DNA from: Promineifilum sp.
GTDB taxonomy: Bacteria > Chloroflexota > Anaerolineae > Promineifilales > Promineifilaceae
Assembly (NCBI GenBank): GCA_020634335.1
Contig: JACKBY010000012.1
Location: forward strand, 34,897-98,896
Length of the DNA stretch: 64,000 nt
Direction of reading: 5' to 3'
Made by a program: the position numbers and the translations under genes. Numbering within the stretch: the first letter of the stretch is position 1; each line of letters begins with the position of its first letter. This document shows, piece after piece, positions 1 to 8,984 of the stretch. The notes under the pieces are model-generated. The model made no database searches. It had not been told where the DNA came from and saw nothing but the letters and a program-made list of their open reading frames with translations.

Positions 1-125
1 AATAGTTAATTATGCCACTGTATTTCGGCAGCCGGTTGTTTATAGTTTCTGCTGGGAATTACCTTACCGAACCACAGGCAAATTGCGAGAACCTGACAGA
101 CGAATGGCGAAGGAAAAACCACACC

Positions 126-1223
126 ATGAAGAAACTGCAATTCCTGATTACTATGCTCATTCTCGCGTTGACCCTGGGCGCGTGTACGCCAGGCGGCCCC
201 AACGCAGAAGTAACGGCAACGGATGAACCCACGGTGACACTGCCCGCGGCGGTGGAGACGGCCGAGCCGATGCCCGCGGCCAATACGCCTGTGGCCGAAA
301 GCGGCGCGAGTGATTGTCCAATTGCCACAGAAAATACGCACCTGTTGCGCGATCCGAGCCACGGATTCTGCCTGCTATACCCGGTGACCCACAAGGTCGA
401 ACGGCCGAATCCGCAAGAAGTGGTGCTGGTGGTAGGCGGCCTCCTGAATGCCGGCGATCCGCGCGCCATGATCAATGTGTCTGAGGGTCGAACGGCGGCC
501 GAAGTGGCCGACGAGATCGTCGCCGGATTTGAGGGCTTCGACATCACGCCTTCCCAGACGACCGTAGCTGGAGAACCAGCAATGGTTCTGGATAATGTAC
601 CCGGTCAGGATATTAACCGGCGCGTGTTATTTACCCATGGCGATCAACTCTACGATATCTACTTTTCGCCGATTGAACCGACCGACACGACCGCTATCGA
701 CGCCTTTATGGAAGGCATCCTGGAATCGTTCACCTTTATCCCGGTGAGTGAGACGGTGACGGCGGCCGATGAGTGCGTCCACCCAAAAGCTGATCAACAG
801 TTGATCACCGACGAAGCGTTCGGCTACTGCTTTGTGGTATCGTCCGAATTCACCTACGAGCAACCGAGCGAGACAAATGCCAATATCTTCGTCGGTTCGA
901 TGATGGACGTGGAACACCCGAAATTGATGATCGAGGTGATCGACGCGGACGGACAGGATGCCGCGGCCGCGGCCGACGCTCTGGCGGCCTCGTTCGAGGG
1001 CTTCGCGATCGAGCGCACGTTCGGCGATACGCTGGGCTACGAGCCGGCCGAACGTCTCGACGGCGTACCCGGGCAGGACATCGGGCGCGTGCTGTTAGCT
1101 GTCCACGGAGATCGGCTCTATCGGCTCACGTTCGTTCCCGCCGACGATACTCAAACCGAACTGTATGGTCAGATGGAAGCGCTTTTTGCGCAGGTTCTGA
1201 ACACATTCCGATTTCTGCCCTAG
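126..1223 (+). CDS. Lipoprotein with two tandem homologous domains
   Basis: Predicted exported lipoprotein of 365 residues and unknown function. The ATG at 126 is chosen over an upstream in-frame start because it gives a classic lipoprotein signal (Lys-Lys, a hydrophobic stretch, lipobox LGAC with the lipidated Cys at about residue 20) and follows a GAAGGA-type ribosome site. A Thr/Pro/Ala-rich linker leads into two related domains. Each begins with a Cys (DCP, then ECV), has a second Cys in a GFC or GYC motif, a VPGQDI motif and an HGDxLY strand near its end, so the protein is an internal duplication, with the Cys pairs possibly forming disulfides. No enzymatic motif is visible. It may bind something at the cell surface, but the sequence does not show what. 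Confidence 0.75.
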   Translation: MKKLQFLITMLILALTLGACTPGGPNAEVTATDEPTVTLPAAVETAEPMPAANTPVAESGASDCPIATENTHLLRDPSHGFCLLYPVTHKVERPNPQEVVLVVGGLLNAGDPRAMINVSEGRTAAEVADEIVAGFEGFDITPSQTTVAGEPAMVLDNVPGQDINRRVLFTHGDQLYDIYFSPIEPTDTTAIDAFMEGILESFTFIPVSETVTAADECVHPKADQQLITDEAFGYCFVVSSEFTYEQPSETNANIFVGSMMDVEHPKLMIEVIDADGQDAAAAADALAASFEGFAIERTFGDTLGYEPAERLDGVPGQDIGRVLLAVHGDRLYRLTFVPADDTQTELYGQMEALFAQVLNTFRFLP

Positions 1224-1315
1224 GTTGTGGGGGCGCGTCATCCGCCGGCGGCCGCCTTGGCTCGCCGGTGGATGACCGTCAGCCGAAAATCAAGCATTCG
1301 TAGGGATAATTCCGT

Positions 1316-1330
1316 TATACTTTGTGTATA
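1316..1330 (+). promoter_or_regulatory. Candidate -10 of a leaderless promoter
   Basis: TATACT at 1316-1321 lies 8 bp before the ATG at 1330, so transcription would begin at or next to the start codon. I see no convincing -35 at 16-18 bp. This is a weak single-box prediction. Confidence 0.35.
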
Positions 1331-3384
1331 TGGCGCGGTTAACTTGCTGGCTGATAGGATTTCTAGCCCTCTTTCTGGTCTCGTGCTCACCCAGCGGGCC
1401 GGCAGAGGAGGAGGCACTCAATTCACCCTCGCCTCCCGTCGCCTCGTCCACGGCCTCATTCCCATCGGGCGCTGCTCAACTGGTCATCCTGTCGCCCCTG
1501 GAAATAGATGGCGCCCACTCGCGGCTATTCACCGTCGGCCAGGTGAATGGCGAACCGAAGATCCTTGTTCTCGACGGGCAGACCGGCAGCTTGCTCGCGG
1601 CCTGGGATGACCCCGGCCCGCTGGCCCTCGACACACTGCGCCAACGTCTGGTAGTGGATCGAGGCGCGCAGGGTGTAGCCTTGCTGAATGCCGCCACTGG
1701 GCAAACCCAGGCCGTCATTGATCTGCCGGCCCAAGACGGCCCCCCCGCCCCACAAATCGATGCCGAGTCAGGCTTGATCTACGCCTTTCGAGAGACGACC
1801 GTTTTCGTGATCGACCCCGCTACGGGCGAGAGCATCCGTACCCTCCCGCTGACTGTGGAGCGTTTTGTGTGCGATGCGCCCTCCGGCGACGCGCCGATCT
1901 ACCAAACCACAGCCGACCCGGCGACCGGCCGCTTGTATTTGTCGTTCATCAGCCACACCTGCATCCCCTGGGTCACGATGACCCTCGTGGCCCTGGACCC
2001 CAGGCAGGGTGTGGAAGTCGGCCGAACTGAAATCGACGTCAACTCTCAATATACCCCTTACAATGGCCATCTGATCGGTGTTTCCGTCAACCGCCTGGGG
2101 CCAACCGTATTCTGGCGATGGGAAGAAGCATCTCAATGGCATCAGGAGAGTGGGGACTTCCAGGGCGGGCCGGCAGGAATGGTCGTGGATACCGGACGGC
2201 AATTGATCTATGAGGCCATCGGGGAGACGATTCGCATCGTTGAACCCAAGAAAAGCACGTTGGCAGGGGAGATGAGCGTACCACTACTGGCCGACAGCCG
2301 GCTGGCCGGGCACGATCCGGCCAGTGACACCCTGTATTTCGTCACTTCCTCCGGCCGGCTGATCTTGTGGCCGGCCACCAACTTGTTCGATGAGCCATCT
2401 CTTCCCGTAGTCGCGCCTTCACCACTGCCGCCGGTACCCGTCCGGCAAATTGTCCCGGCCCCCAACTGGGCCGATAATCGAACGATGGCCGTGGTCGTGG
2501 GGGACGTTGACTGCGCCGGCGGCGGGCAGTTGTTCGTAATGATCAATCCCGACAGTGGCTGGCTACCCAGCCTTACTGCCGGCAATGGAGCTTGTGAATC
2601 GGTGGCAACCGTCGCCTTTTCGCCGGCATTTCGACAAGATTCGCTGCTCATTGCCGCCACGAACCAGCCGCCGACGGTGATGCGTTCGCTGGATACCGGG
2701 CGCTCGTGGACGCCCGCCGCAACAGCCTTCCCCGAAGGGACGCGCTTCGCTGCCCTATTCATCTCGCCCGGCTATGCCGACGATCAAACCCTGTTCACTC
2801 TGACGAGTACCGGGCTGCTTTATCGCTCGCGAGACGGCGGTCAAAATTGGCGCTTGCTCGATCAGCGACTGGGACACGTGACCCTGGCCGGTGGCCAAGG
2901 TGCGGCGCTCGAACTCTACGGTGCCTTTGGCGGGCGTGTCCTCCACTCGACTGATGGCGGCGAAAACTGGGTAGAGGTCGGGGCCACGCCTAACGGAGAA
3001 TCGCTCACCCTGCTGGCCGCGGCTCCCTCAGCCGGCGAACACGCGCTCCTGTACGCCTTCACGGAGGGGGGGCAGTTTGCCCGTTCGCTCGATGGCGGCG
3101 CGACGTGGCAATCCATACTAGAGACGTCGCCCGGACCGGCGCAACTGGCCGTCGCCGTCGATGTAGATGAAGAACACAGGCCGGTCTTCCTGCTGCACGA
3201 CCGTTCGATCACAGCCTCGTTCGACGGAATGGCCAGCGTTTGGGCGGCCGGCGCGCCCGACGAAGCGGGCCGCTTCCAGCCCACGGCCATGGCCGTCACC
3301 CCCGATTTCGCCGCCATGCCCTACCTGTTTGCGGGCACGGCCGATGGCCAGATCATCCGCGTTCGCGCCGATGCGCAGCCTTAA
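1330..3384 (+). CDS. Lipoprotein with BNR/Asp-box repeats
   Basis: Exported lipoprotein of about 684 residues. The signal segment ends in a VSC lipobox. ATG 1330 is preferred; GTG 1324 is in frame two codons earlier. The N-terminal half looks like a beta-propeller built from WD/YVTN-like strands. The C-terminal half carries four Asp-box motifs (SxDxGxxW: SLDTGRSW, SRDGGQNW, STDGGENW, SLDGGATW) near residues 452, 501, 541 and 587, about 45 residues apart, as in BNR/sortilin-like and YCF48-like propellers. Asp-boxes are structural turns, so they do not identify a ligand or activity. The catalytic arginines of sialidases are not apparent. It follows another lipoprotein gene on the same strand. 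Confidence 0.75.
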   Translation: MARLTCWLIGFLALFLVSCSPSGPAEEEALNSPSPPVASSTASFPSGAAQLVILSPLEIDGAHSRLFTVGQVNGEPKILVLDGQTGSLLAAWDDPGPLALDTLRQRLVVDRGAQGVALLNAATGQTQAVIDLPAQDGPPAPQIDAESGLIYAFRETTVFVIDPATGESIRTLPLTVERFVCDAPSGDAPIYQTTADPATGRLYLSFISHTCIPWVTMTLVALDPRQGVEVGRTEIDVNSQYTPYNGHLIGVSVNRLGPTVFWRWEEASQWHQESGDFQGGPAGMVVDTGRQLIYEAIGETIRIVEPKKSTLAGEMSVPLLADSRLAGHDPASDTLYFVTSSGRLILWPATNLFDEPSLPVVAPSPLPPVPVRQIVPAPNWADNRTMAVVVGDVDCAGGGQLFVMINPDSGWLPSLTAGNGACESVATVAFSPAFRQDSLLIAATNQPPTVMRSLDTGRSWTPAATAFPEGTRFAALFISPGYADDQTLFTLTSTGLLYRSRDGGQNWRLLDQRLGHVTLAGGQGAALELYGAFGGRVLHSTDGGENWVEVGATPNGESLTLLAAAPSAGEHALLYAFTEGGQFARSLDGGATWQSILETSPGPAQLAVAVDVDEEHRPVFLLHDRSITASFDGMASVWAAGAPDEAGRFQPTAMAVTPDFAAMPYLFAGTADGQIIRVRADAQP

Positions 3385-3410
3385 ACCTAACCGTTTTTCT
3401 CTCTCAAAAC

Positions 3411-3447
3411 TTCGACCGGATAGAACAGATGTGATATAATTCATCTG
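3411..3447 (+). promoter_or_regulatory. Extended -10 promoter with a very short leader
   Basis: A perfect extended -10, TGA-TATAAT (3432-3440), with TTCGAC at 3411-3416 as a weak -35 18 bp upstream. The predicted transcription start at about 3447 leaves a leader of only about 7 nt before ATG 3454, and no Shine-Dalgarno sequence fits. Confidence 0.6.
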
Positions 3448-3453
3448 TTAACC

Positions 3454-4443
3454 ATGGTACAAAAACAGGAAAATCCCACGGCGCTTCCGGGCGTCTTTTC
3501 GACATTAGCCGCCGGCTTTGAGCTGAGCACGCGCTATCTGTGGTTGATGATCGTACCGGCCATTCTCGACTTGTTTCTATGGATTGGGCCGCGCTTGAGC
3601 TTTCGCCCGCTGATCGAGTCGCTTGCCGGGCAACTGCCGCCGCAGGCAATGCCTCTCGATTTGGCCCCGTTACTTGACATGTATGCCGCCCGGTTAAATC
3701 ATTTTACCTATCTGAGCGTGCCCCTTTTGGGCGTGCCCGCGCTGATGACCGGATTGACGCCGGAAAAGACACCCATCCAGCCGCTCATTATCGAACGCTC
3801 CGGCATGGGAGAGTGGTTCGGTTATTTTTTATTGTTTGTTCTGGGTGGACTGCTGCTGGCGGCCATCTATTACAGTCTCATTGCCTATGCGCTGCGGCGA
3901 GCGGGGGCCCTGGCCGCGGGCACGCCCATGCCACCGGCGCGGCTTGGGCGGCGAACGGCGCGCACATGGCTTCGCTTGATCGGCCTGGCGCTGTTGTTCC
4001 TGGTCTTTCTCATCGTGGTCGCCTTTCCCACCTCGCTAGTTGTCGGGTTTGCATCGCTATTAAGCCAGGCTCTGGCTATCCTCATTCTCATGGGCGCGCT
4101 GGTGCTTATCATCTGGATCGTCATGTTTCTCAGCTATACCCCCCAGGGCATGACGCTCAACCCCGGCCGGTTCGCGGCGTCGCTGATCGAGAGCGTGCGC
4201 CTGTTTCGAGTCAATCTGCCGGCCTCCCTGGGATTGCTGTTCGTCGTCACACTAGCTAGACGGGCACTGAGCCTGATCCTGTTGACGGCCGATTCCGGCA
4301 CCTGGGTAACGGGCATCAACCTGCTGGCCCATGCCTACATTACGACGGCGCTTATCGTGTCCATGTTCATTTTCTATCGTGATCGCTACACCGCGTCTCT
4401 CCAGGAAACGCGATCACCAAACAAAGTCGAGCAAGTGAATTAA
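3454..4443 (+). CDS. Multi-pass membrane protein, unknown
   Basis: Hypothetical integral membrane protein of 329 residues. After a short polar N-terminus there are about six hydrophobic segments, with the clearest near residues 25-45, 120-150, 175-205, 205-230 and 290-310. The overall form resembles YihY/DUF975-type bacterial membrane proteins, but I do not recognise the family. Its promoter gives a near-leaderless transcript. gyrB follows after only 7 bp on the same strand, so the two are probably co-transcribed. Confidence 0.7.
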   Translation: MVQKQENPTALPGVFSTLAAGFELSTRYLWLMIVPAILDLFLWIGPRLSFRPLIESLAGQLPPQAMPLDLAPLLDMYAARLNHFTYLSVPLLGVPALMTGLTPEKTPIQPLIIERSGMGEWFGYFLLFVLGGLLLAAIYYSLIAYALRRAGALAAGTPMPPARLGRRTARTWLRLIGLALLFLVFLIVVAFPTSLVVGFASLLSQALAILILMGALVLIIWIVMFLSYTPQGMTLNPGRFAASLIESVRLFRVNLPASLGLLFVVTLARRALSLILLTADSGTWVTGINLLAHAYITTALIVSMFIFYRDRYTASLQETRSPNKVEQVN

Positions 4444-4450
4444 TAAATCT

Positions 4451-6394
4451 ATGAGCAGCAAGACCAGAAAAAACGGAAATTCTACGGACGTCCATTATGA
4501 CGCCGGTAATATCCAGGTGTTGAAGGGTCTGGAGGCGGTGCGCCGCCGGCCGGGCATGTACGTCGGCGGAACCGACATCAAGGCCTTCCATCACCTCGTG
4601 AACGAAATCGTCGATAACTCCATTGACGAGGCGCTGGCCGGTCGATGCGATCGTATCGAAGTAACCATCAATCCCGACGGCAGCGTCAGCGTGACGGACA
4701 ACGGATTTGGTATTCCGGTCGACATGCACCCCACCGAGAAAGTCTCGGCCCTGCAGGTCGTCCATACCAGCCTCCATTCCGGCGGCAAATTCGACAACGC
4801 CGCCTACAAGGTCTCCGGCGGTTTGCACGGCGTCGGCGCGGCGGCCGTCAATGCACTGTCGGAGTGGATGGAAGTTGAGGTGAAGCGCGACGGCGGGGTC
4901 TGGCGGCAACGCTACGAGCGCGGCATTCCGGTGACGCCCGTTGAGCGTCTTCGTTCCCTCAAGAAAGGGGAAGGCACCGGCACGACGACGACTTTCAAGG
5001 CCGACTCCATCATCTTTACAGAAGACAACGTCTATCGTTTCGAGATGCTGGTGACGCGCTTCCGCGAGATGGCCTTCGTGACCAGCGGTGTGTTTCTGAA
5101 GATGCGCGACGAACGGGTATCGCCCGGCCGCGAGATGAATTTCTACTTCGAGGGCGGGGTTCGCTCATTCGTCCGCTATCTCAACCGCAACCGCAAGGTG
5201 CTTCATGCCCCCGTGTACGCCCATAAAGAGTTGGATAACGTCGATGTCGAGGTGGCCCTCCAGTATACCGACGGCGTCGCCATCTCCGAATTTGCCTTTG
5301 CCAACACGATCAATACTCCCGACGGTGGCACGCACCTGACCGGCGCGCGCACGGCGCTCACGCGCGTCATCAACAACTACGCGCGCAAGAACAACTTCCT
5401 GAAGGACAAGGACAAGAACTTCTCATCAGATGATACACGCGAGGGCGTGACGCTGGTCGTCAGCGTGAAACACCCCGACCCGCAATTCGAGAGCCAGACC
5501 AAAGTCAAGCTGATGAACGCCGAGGTGGCGGGGCAGGTATCGGCCGTCCTGGGCGAGGCCTTGCAAGCATTTCTGGACGAAAACCCGCGCGAAGCCAAGC
5601 GCATCATCGAACGCTGCCTGACCTCATCGCGCGCCCGCGACGCGGCCAAGGCCGCCCGTGAACTGGTCATGCGCAAGAGCGCTCTCGACAGCCTGACCCT
5701 GCCGGGCAAGTTGGCCGACTGCTCCGAGCGCGACCCCGCGCGGGCCGAACTGTACATCGTCGAGGGCGAATCGGCCGGCGGCACGGCCAAGCAAGGACGC
5801 GACCGTCACTTCCAGGCCATCCTGCCCCTGCGCGGCAAAATCCTGAACACGGAACGCGCCCGGCTGGACAAGATTCTGGGCAACAACGAAGTGAAAGCGC
5901 TCATCTCCGCGCTGGGGACGGGCATCGGCGAATCGTTTGACCTGACCAACCTGCGCTACGGCCGCACGATCATCATGACCGACGCTGACGTCGACGGCAG
6001 CCATATCCGCACCCTGTTGCTTACCTTCTTCTTCCGCTACATGCCGACGCTCATCGAAAACGGGCATCTCTACATCGCCCAGCCGCCGCTTTATGCCATC
6101 AAGCACGGCAAGGATATCTCCTACGCCTACACCGAGGGCGAGCGCGAGACGCTGATGAAGAAGCTCAACGGCCAGAAATTCAGCCTCCAGCGCTACAAGG
6201 GTCTGGGTGAGATGAACGCCGAGCAGTTGTGGGAAACGACAATGGACCCCAACGTGCGCACCCTGTTGCAAGTAACGGTCGAAGATGCCGTTGTGGCCGA
6301 CCGCACGTTTGACATGCTGATGGGCGACGAGGTTGCCCCGCGGCGGCGTTTTATTACGACGCACGCCAGCGAAGTGCGAAACCTGGACGTATAA
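4451..6394 (+). CDS. gyrB: DNA gyrase subunit B
   Basis: ATPase subunit of the type II topoisomerase that introduces negative supercoils; it works with GyrA, which is not in the window. The 647 residues match the usual short GyrB length, without the large insert of enterobacterial GyrB. The GHKL ATPase motifs are intact: NEIVDNSIDE (51-60, with the catalytic Glu), DNGFGIP (83-89) and GGLHGVG (123-129). The TOPRIM domain has EGESAGG near residue 438 and DADVDGSH near 510, and the C-terminal RYKGLGEMN motif is present. This could be a topoisomerase IV ParE, but the sequence cannot settle that without the partner subunit; gyrB is the usual assignment. Confidence 0.95.
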   Translation: MSSKTRKNGNSTDVHYDAGNIQVLKGLEAVRRRPGMYVGGTDIKAFHHLVNEIVDNSIDEALAGRCDRIEVTINPDGSVSVTDNGFGIPVDMHPTEKVSALQVVHTSLHSGGKFDNAAYKVSGGLHGVGAAAVNALSEWMEVEVKRDGGVWRQRYERGIPVTPVERLRSLKKGEGTGTTTTFKADSIIFTEDNVYRFEMLVTRFREMAFVTSGVFLKMRDERVSPGREMNFYFEGGVRSFVRYLNRNRKVLHAPVYAHKELDNVDVEVALQYTDGVAISEFAFANTINTPDGGTHLTGARTALTRVINNYARKNNFLKDKDKNFSSDDTREGVTLVVSVKHPDPQFESQTKVKLMNAEVAGQVSAVLGEALQAFLDENPREAKRIIERCLTSSRARDAAKAARELVMRKSALDSLTLPGKLADCSERDPARAELYIVEGESAGGTAKQGRDRHFQAILPLRGKILNTERARLDKILGNNEVKALISALGTGIGESFDLTNLRYGRTIIMTDADVDGSHIRTLLLTFFFRYMPTLIENGHLYIAQPPLYAIKHGKDISYAYTEGERETLMKKLNGQKFSLQRYKGLGEMNAEQLWETTMDPNVRTLLQVTVEDAVVADRTFDMLMGDEVAPRRRFITTHASEVRNLDV

Positions 6395-6417
6395 TAAAGT
6401 CTGCTCTAGCGTAATGA

Positions 6418-6449
6418 GCGGCCTGCCCGTCGTCCAACGGGCAGGCCGC
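6418..6449. terminator. Hairpin between convergent gyrB and modB
   Basis: A perfect 13-bp inverted repeat (arms 6418-6430 and 6437-6449, 6-nt loop, GC-rich) sits between two convergent stop codons. Neither strand has a clear T-tract after it, so it is a bidirectional or factor-assisted terminator candidate. Confidence 0.7.
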
Positions 6450-6453
6450 CTTG

Positions 6454-7287
6454 TCACGCCTCTTCTTCTCCCCCGCCCAAAAGCCCTTTCATCAACAACA
6501 AAATAACGAAGGAAAATGTCACCAGGATGACCGACAGGGTGACGGCCACACCGAGGTCTAGCTCGAAACCCAAATAGATCGCCAGGGGCATCGTCTGCGT
6601 GCGGCCGGGGAAGTTGCCGGCAAAAATGATCGTCGCCCCGAACTCGCCCAGCGCCCGCGCCCAGGCGAGAGCGACGCCGGTCAGCAGCGCGCGGCGCGCC
6701 AACGGCACTGTCACGTGCCGGAATGTCTGCCAATGGGTGGCCCCGTCGATGGCGGCGGCGTCTTCCAGCTCCGGCTCAACCGCGCCAAAGCCGATCGAGG
6801 CCGCGCGAATAAACAGCGAGACGGCGATGAATGTCTGGGCGATGACCACGGCCGCCTCGGTGAATGTCACCCGCAGGCCCCATTCGGCCAACGGCGCGCC
6901 AATCCAGCCACGACGGCCGAAGACGAGCAAAAGCGACAACCCGGCCACAGCCGGCGGCAAGACAATCGGTAAATCGATGAGATTGTCGACCAGCGTGCGG
7001 CCGGAGAAATTTCGCCGCGCCATCAGATAGGCGGCCGGCGTGCCCAACAGGACCGCCAGCAGCGTCGCCCCCGTGCTCGTCCGCAGGCTGAGACTTATCG
7101 CCGAGCGCACTTGCGGCAGGGCGAGATTGGACATCAGATCGGCCGGAGAACTGAACGAGAATAAGGCCAGAAGCGGCAACACGAGAAACAGCAACAACGG
7201 CAGCGATAACGCCCACCAAGCTTCAGGCTTGTGGCGTCGCCGTGGCGGGCGACGACGAGCTTCCGCCGACAAGCCGGGCCACCTCAT
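6454..7287 (-). CDS. modB: Molybdate ABC transporter permease
   Basis: Inner-membrane permease of a molybdate (possibly tungstate) importer, 277 residues with about five or six membrane segments after an Arg/His-rich N-terminus. The EAA-type cytoplasmic loop that contacts the ATPase is clear at residues 175-195 (EDAAAIDGATHWQTFRHVTVP), followed by the PLARR segment. Its start codon overlaps the modA stop by 4 bp (ATGA), indicating translational coupling. No modC follows: the next element is a terminator hairpin. The ATPase must therefore be encoded elsewhere or be shared. Confidence 0.9.
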   Translation of the reverse strand: MRWPGLSAEARRRPPRRRHKPEAWWALSLPLLLFLVLPLLALFSFSSPADLMSNLALPQVRSAISLSLRTSTGATLLAVLLGTPAAYLMARRNFSGRTLVDNLIDLPIVLPPAVAGLSLLLVFGRRGWIGAPLAEWGLRVTFTEAAVVIAQTFIAVSLFIRAASIGFGAVEPELEDAAAIDGATHWQTFRHVTVPLARRALLTGVALAWARALGEFGATIIFAGNFPGRTQTMPLAIYLGFELDLGVAVTLSVILVTFSFVILLLMKGLLGGGEEEA

Positions 7288-8120
7288 TGAGGAATGCCCG
7301 CTCCAAAGCCGTAGCCGGCCAGGATTTGCTGGCCATCGTCGCTGAGCACGAAGTCCATAAAGGAGCGGGCGGCTGCCTGATGGGGCGAGTCATTGAGAAC
7401 CGCGATGGGATAGTGGGCGATGCTGTTGAGCGCATCTGGGATGTCCAGACGCCCCACGCCCGGCGCAGTCGCCAGATCGCTGGTGTAGACGATGCCCGCG
7501 TCGGCCTCGCCCAGAGACACTTTATTAAGAACGGCGCGCACGTTCTCCTCATAGGACACAACATTGGCTAACACGTCAGGCTGGAATGATTCGCCGAAGG
7601 ACGGATCGGCCGACGCCGCGACCAGAAACGCCAGCGAATAGCGGCCGACCGGAACTTCCTCGGCCGCCAAAACCAGCAGCACGTGCGGGTTCCTGAGGTC
7701 TTGCAGAGACGTGAGGTTGCCGGGATTATCGGCCGGGTAGATGACGACCAGCCGGTTGGTCACGAAAACGACTGGCGCACCGGCGTCGATTCGGCCGGCG
7801 GCCACGGCCGCCTCCATTTGCTCCGGATTGGCGCTGGCGAACACGTCAACGGGGGCCCCGGCGCCGATCTGGGCGGCCAGTTGGTTCGATCCCGCAAAAT
7901 TGAAGGTTAGCGTGACGTTGGGATGATCGGCTTCGTAGCGCTCCGCCATCTCGCCGAAGGCGTCGGTCAACGAGGCCGCGGCATAAACCGTCAGGGCTGT
8001 GTCAATGGCCGGTGATCGACCACCTTCTCCCGCCGGGGTGCAAGCGACTAAAAGAGAAGTGGCCAAAATCGCCACTAAAAAGTAGCAGACTTGCCGCACG
8101 AATGGCACGGAATGTGACAT
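7284..8120 (-). CDS. modA: Molybdate-binding lipoprotein
   Basis: Substrate-binding component of the molybdate importer, 278 residues. The signal peptide ends in a VAC lipobox (Cys 27), so the protein is tethered to the membrane. The mature part has the ModA pattern: LTVYAAASLTDAF near the start, TFNFAGSNQLAAQI, GAPVDVFASAN, and the C-terminal FMDFVLSDDGQQILAGYGF. A GGAGGA ribosome site lies 9 nt before the ATG. It is the middle gene of padR-modA-modB, 30 bp after padR. Confidence 0.92.
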   Translation of the reverse strand: MSHSVPFVRQVCYFLVAILATSLLVACTPAGEGGRSPAIDTALTVYAAASLTDAFGEMAERYEADHPNVTLTFNFAGSNQLAAQIGAGAPVDVFASANPEQMEAAVAAGRIDAGAPVVFVTNRLVVIYPADNPGNLTSLQDLRNPHVLLVLAAEEVPVGRYSLAFLVAASADPSFGESFQPDVLANVVSYEENVRAVLNKVSLGEADAGIVYTSDLATAPGVGRLDIPDALNSIAHYPIAVLNDSPHQAAARSFMDFVLSDDGQQILAGYGFGAGIPQ

Positions 8121-8150
8121 AGACCGTGTTCCTCCACATTAGTTTAGGAC

Positions 8151-8699
8151 CTATACCATCTCGACCGGATCGTCGAGCAGCGACCTCAGCCATTCGCGTA
8201 TAGCCCCGATGTGGCTGAGCCGGTAGCGGCGGACGGCCAACAAATAAGCAGTGCTGTTCTCTTTGCCCGTTTCCTGAGTCGCCAGCCATTCGTCACACAT
8301 GTCTTGCTGTCGCCGAATCAGGCGCACGGCCGTCCGTTGCCCATGCCCATCTCGCAGAGCAAAGTACAACTTGAGCATAAAATCCAGACGCATTTCGCGC
8401 GGTATCGTCACCGGTTCGGCCAGCCAACGGTCGAAGGCTTGCGCTCCCGTCGTCGTCAAATGATATACCTTGCGTGGTGGGCGAGTATCCTGAATTTCCA
8501 GTTCCGCTCGCAGCAAGCCTTCCCCCTCCAGCCTGGACAACAAAGCATAGAGATGGCTCTGCTTTATACGCCACACCGCCTGGAGTTCCGGCGTATCGGT
8601 CAGCCGGCGATAGATCTCATAACCGTGCAACGGCCCCTGGTGGACAAATCCGAGGAGGGCGTAAGCCGTGGAAAGAGGGGCGCGCAAGAGGGGACTCAT
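8151..8699 (-). CDS. PadR-family transcriptional regulator
   Basis: Winged-helix regulator of about 182 residues. The N-terminal domain contains the family signature LHGYEIYRRL and the following recognition helix with SHLYALLSRLEGEGLL; the C-terminal half is helical, as in long (subfamily 1) PadR proteins, and serves for dimerisation. I chose ATG 8699; an in-frame TTG at 8714 is too close to the predicted transcription start. It is the first gene of an operon with modA and modB, which suggests it responds to molybdate availability or to a ligand linked to it. That is an unusual pairing, since ModE is the well-known molybdate regulator. A palindrome at the transcription start suggests autoregulation. 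Confidence 0.88.
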   Translation of the reverse strand: MSPLLRAPLSTAYALLGFVHQGPLHGYEIYRRLTDTPELQAVWRIKQSHLYALLSRLEGEGLLRAELEIQDTRPPRKVYHLTTTGAQAFDRWLAEPVTIPREMRLDFMLKLYFALRDGHGQRTAVRLIRRQQDMCDEWLATQETGKENSTAYLLAVRRYRLSHIGAIREWLRSLLDDPVEMV

Positions 8700-8703
8700 T
8701 TTA

Positions 8704-8748
8704 TGAATATTCAATAAATAAGTATATATCGATTTAGATAGTCGTCAA
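8704..8748 (-). promoter_or_regulatory. padR-modAB promoter with palindromic operator
   Basis: On the minus strand, TTGACG (8748-8743), a 16-bp spacer and TATACT (8726-8721) form a strong sigma-70-type promoter. The perfect 10-bp palindrome TGAATATTCA (8704-8713) covers the expected start at about 8714, an ideal place for repression by the encoded PadR protein. Confidence 0.65.
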
Positions 8749-8755
8749 TCGTGTA

Positions 8756-8892
8756 GCCGGCGTTCAGGGTTTTTCAGTTGTCCAAGTGTAGCGCCGGATT
8801 CTTATCCGGCGGCCGAGAACGAGCGGGGCTGCGGAGCCGGTTAATAAACCGGCGCTACGGAGAGCGATCGATTACTGAAAACCCCGGCCGGC
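8756..8892. repeat. Nested inverted-repeat element with two hairpins
   Basis: Outer arms GGGTTTTTCAGT (8767-8778) and ACTGAAAACCC (8874-8884) enclose inner arms GTAGCGCCGG (8788-8797) and CCGGCGCTAC (8849-8858). Inside are two more hairpins, GCCGGAT/ATCCGGC and GCCGGTT/AACCGGC, joined by a purine-rich spacer. The GTAGC...GCTAC layout recurs at 60955-61088 with different hairpin sequences. Confidence 0.7.
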
Positions 8893-8984
8893 GTGTTGAA
8901 TCGGATGACTCTCTCTGAAAAACAGTTACCATTAACCTTATGAAGAGACGTGATCCTAGACACAGGTATGCTGTCATATCGACC

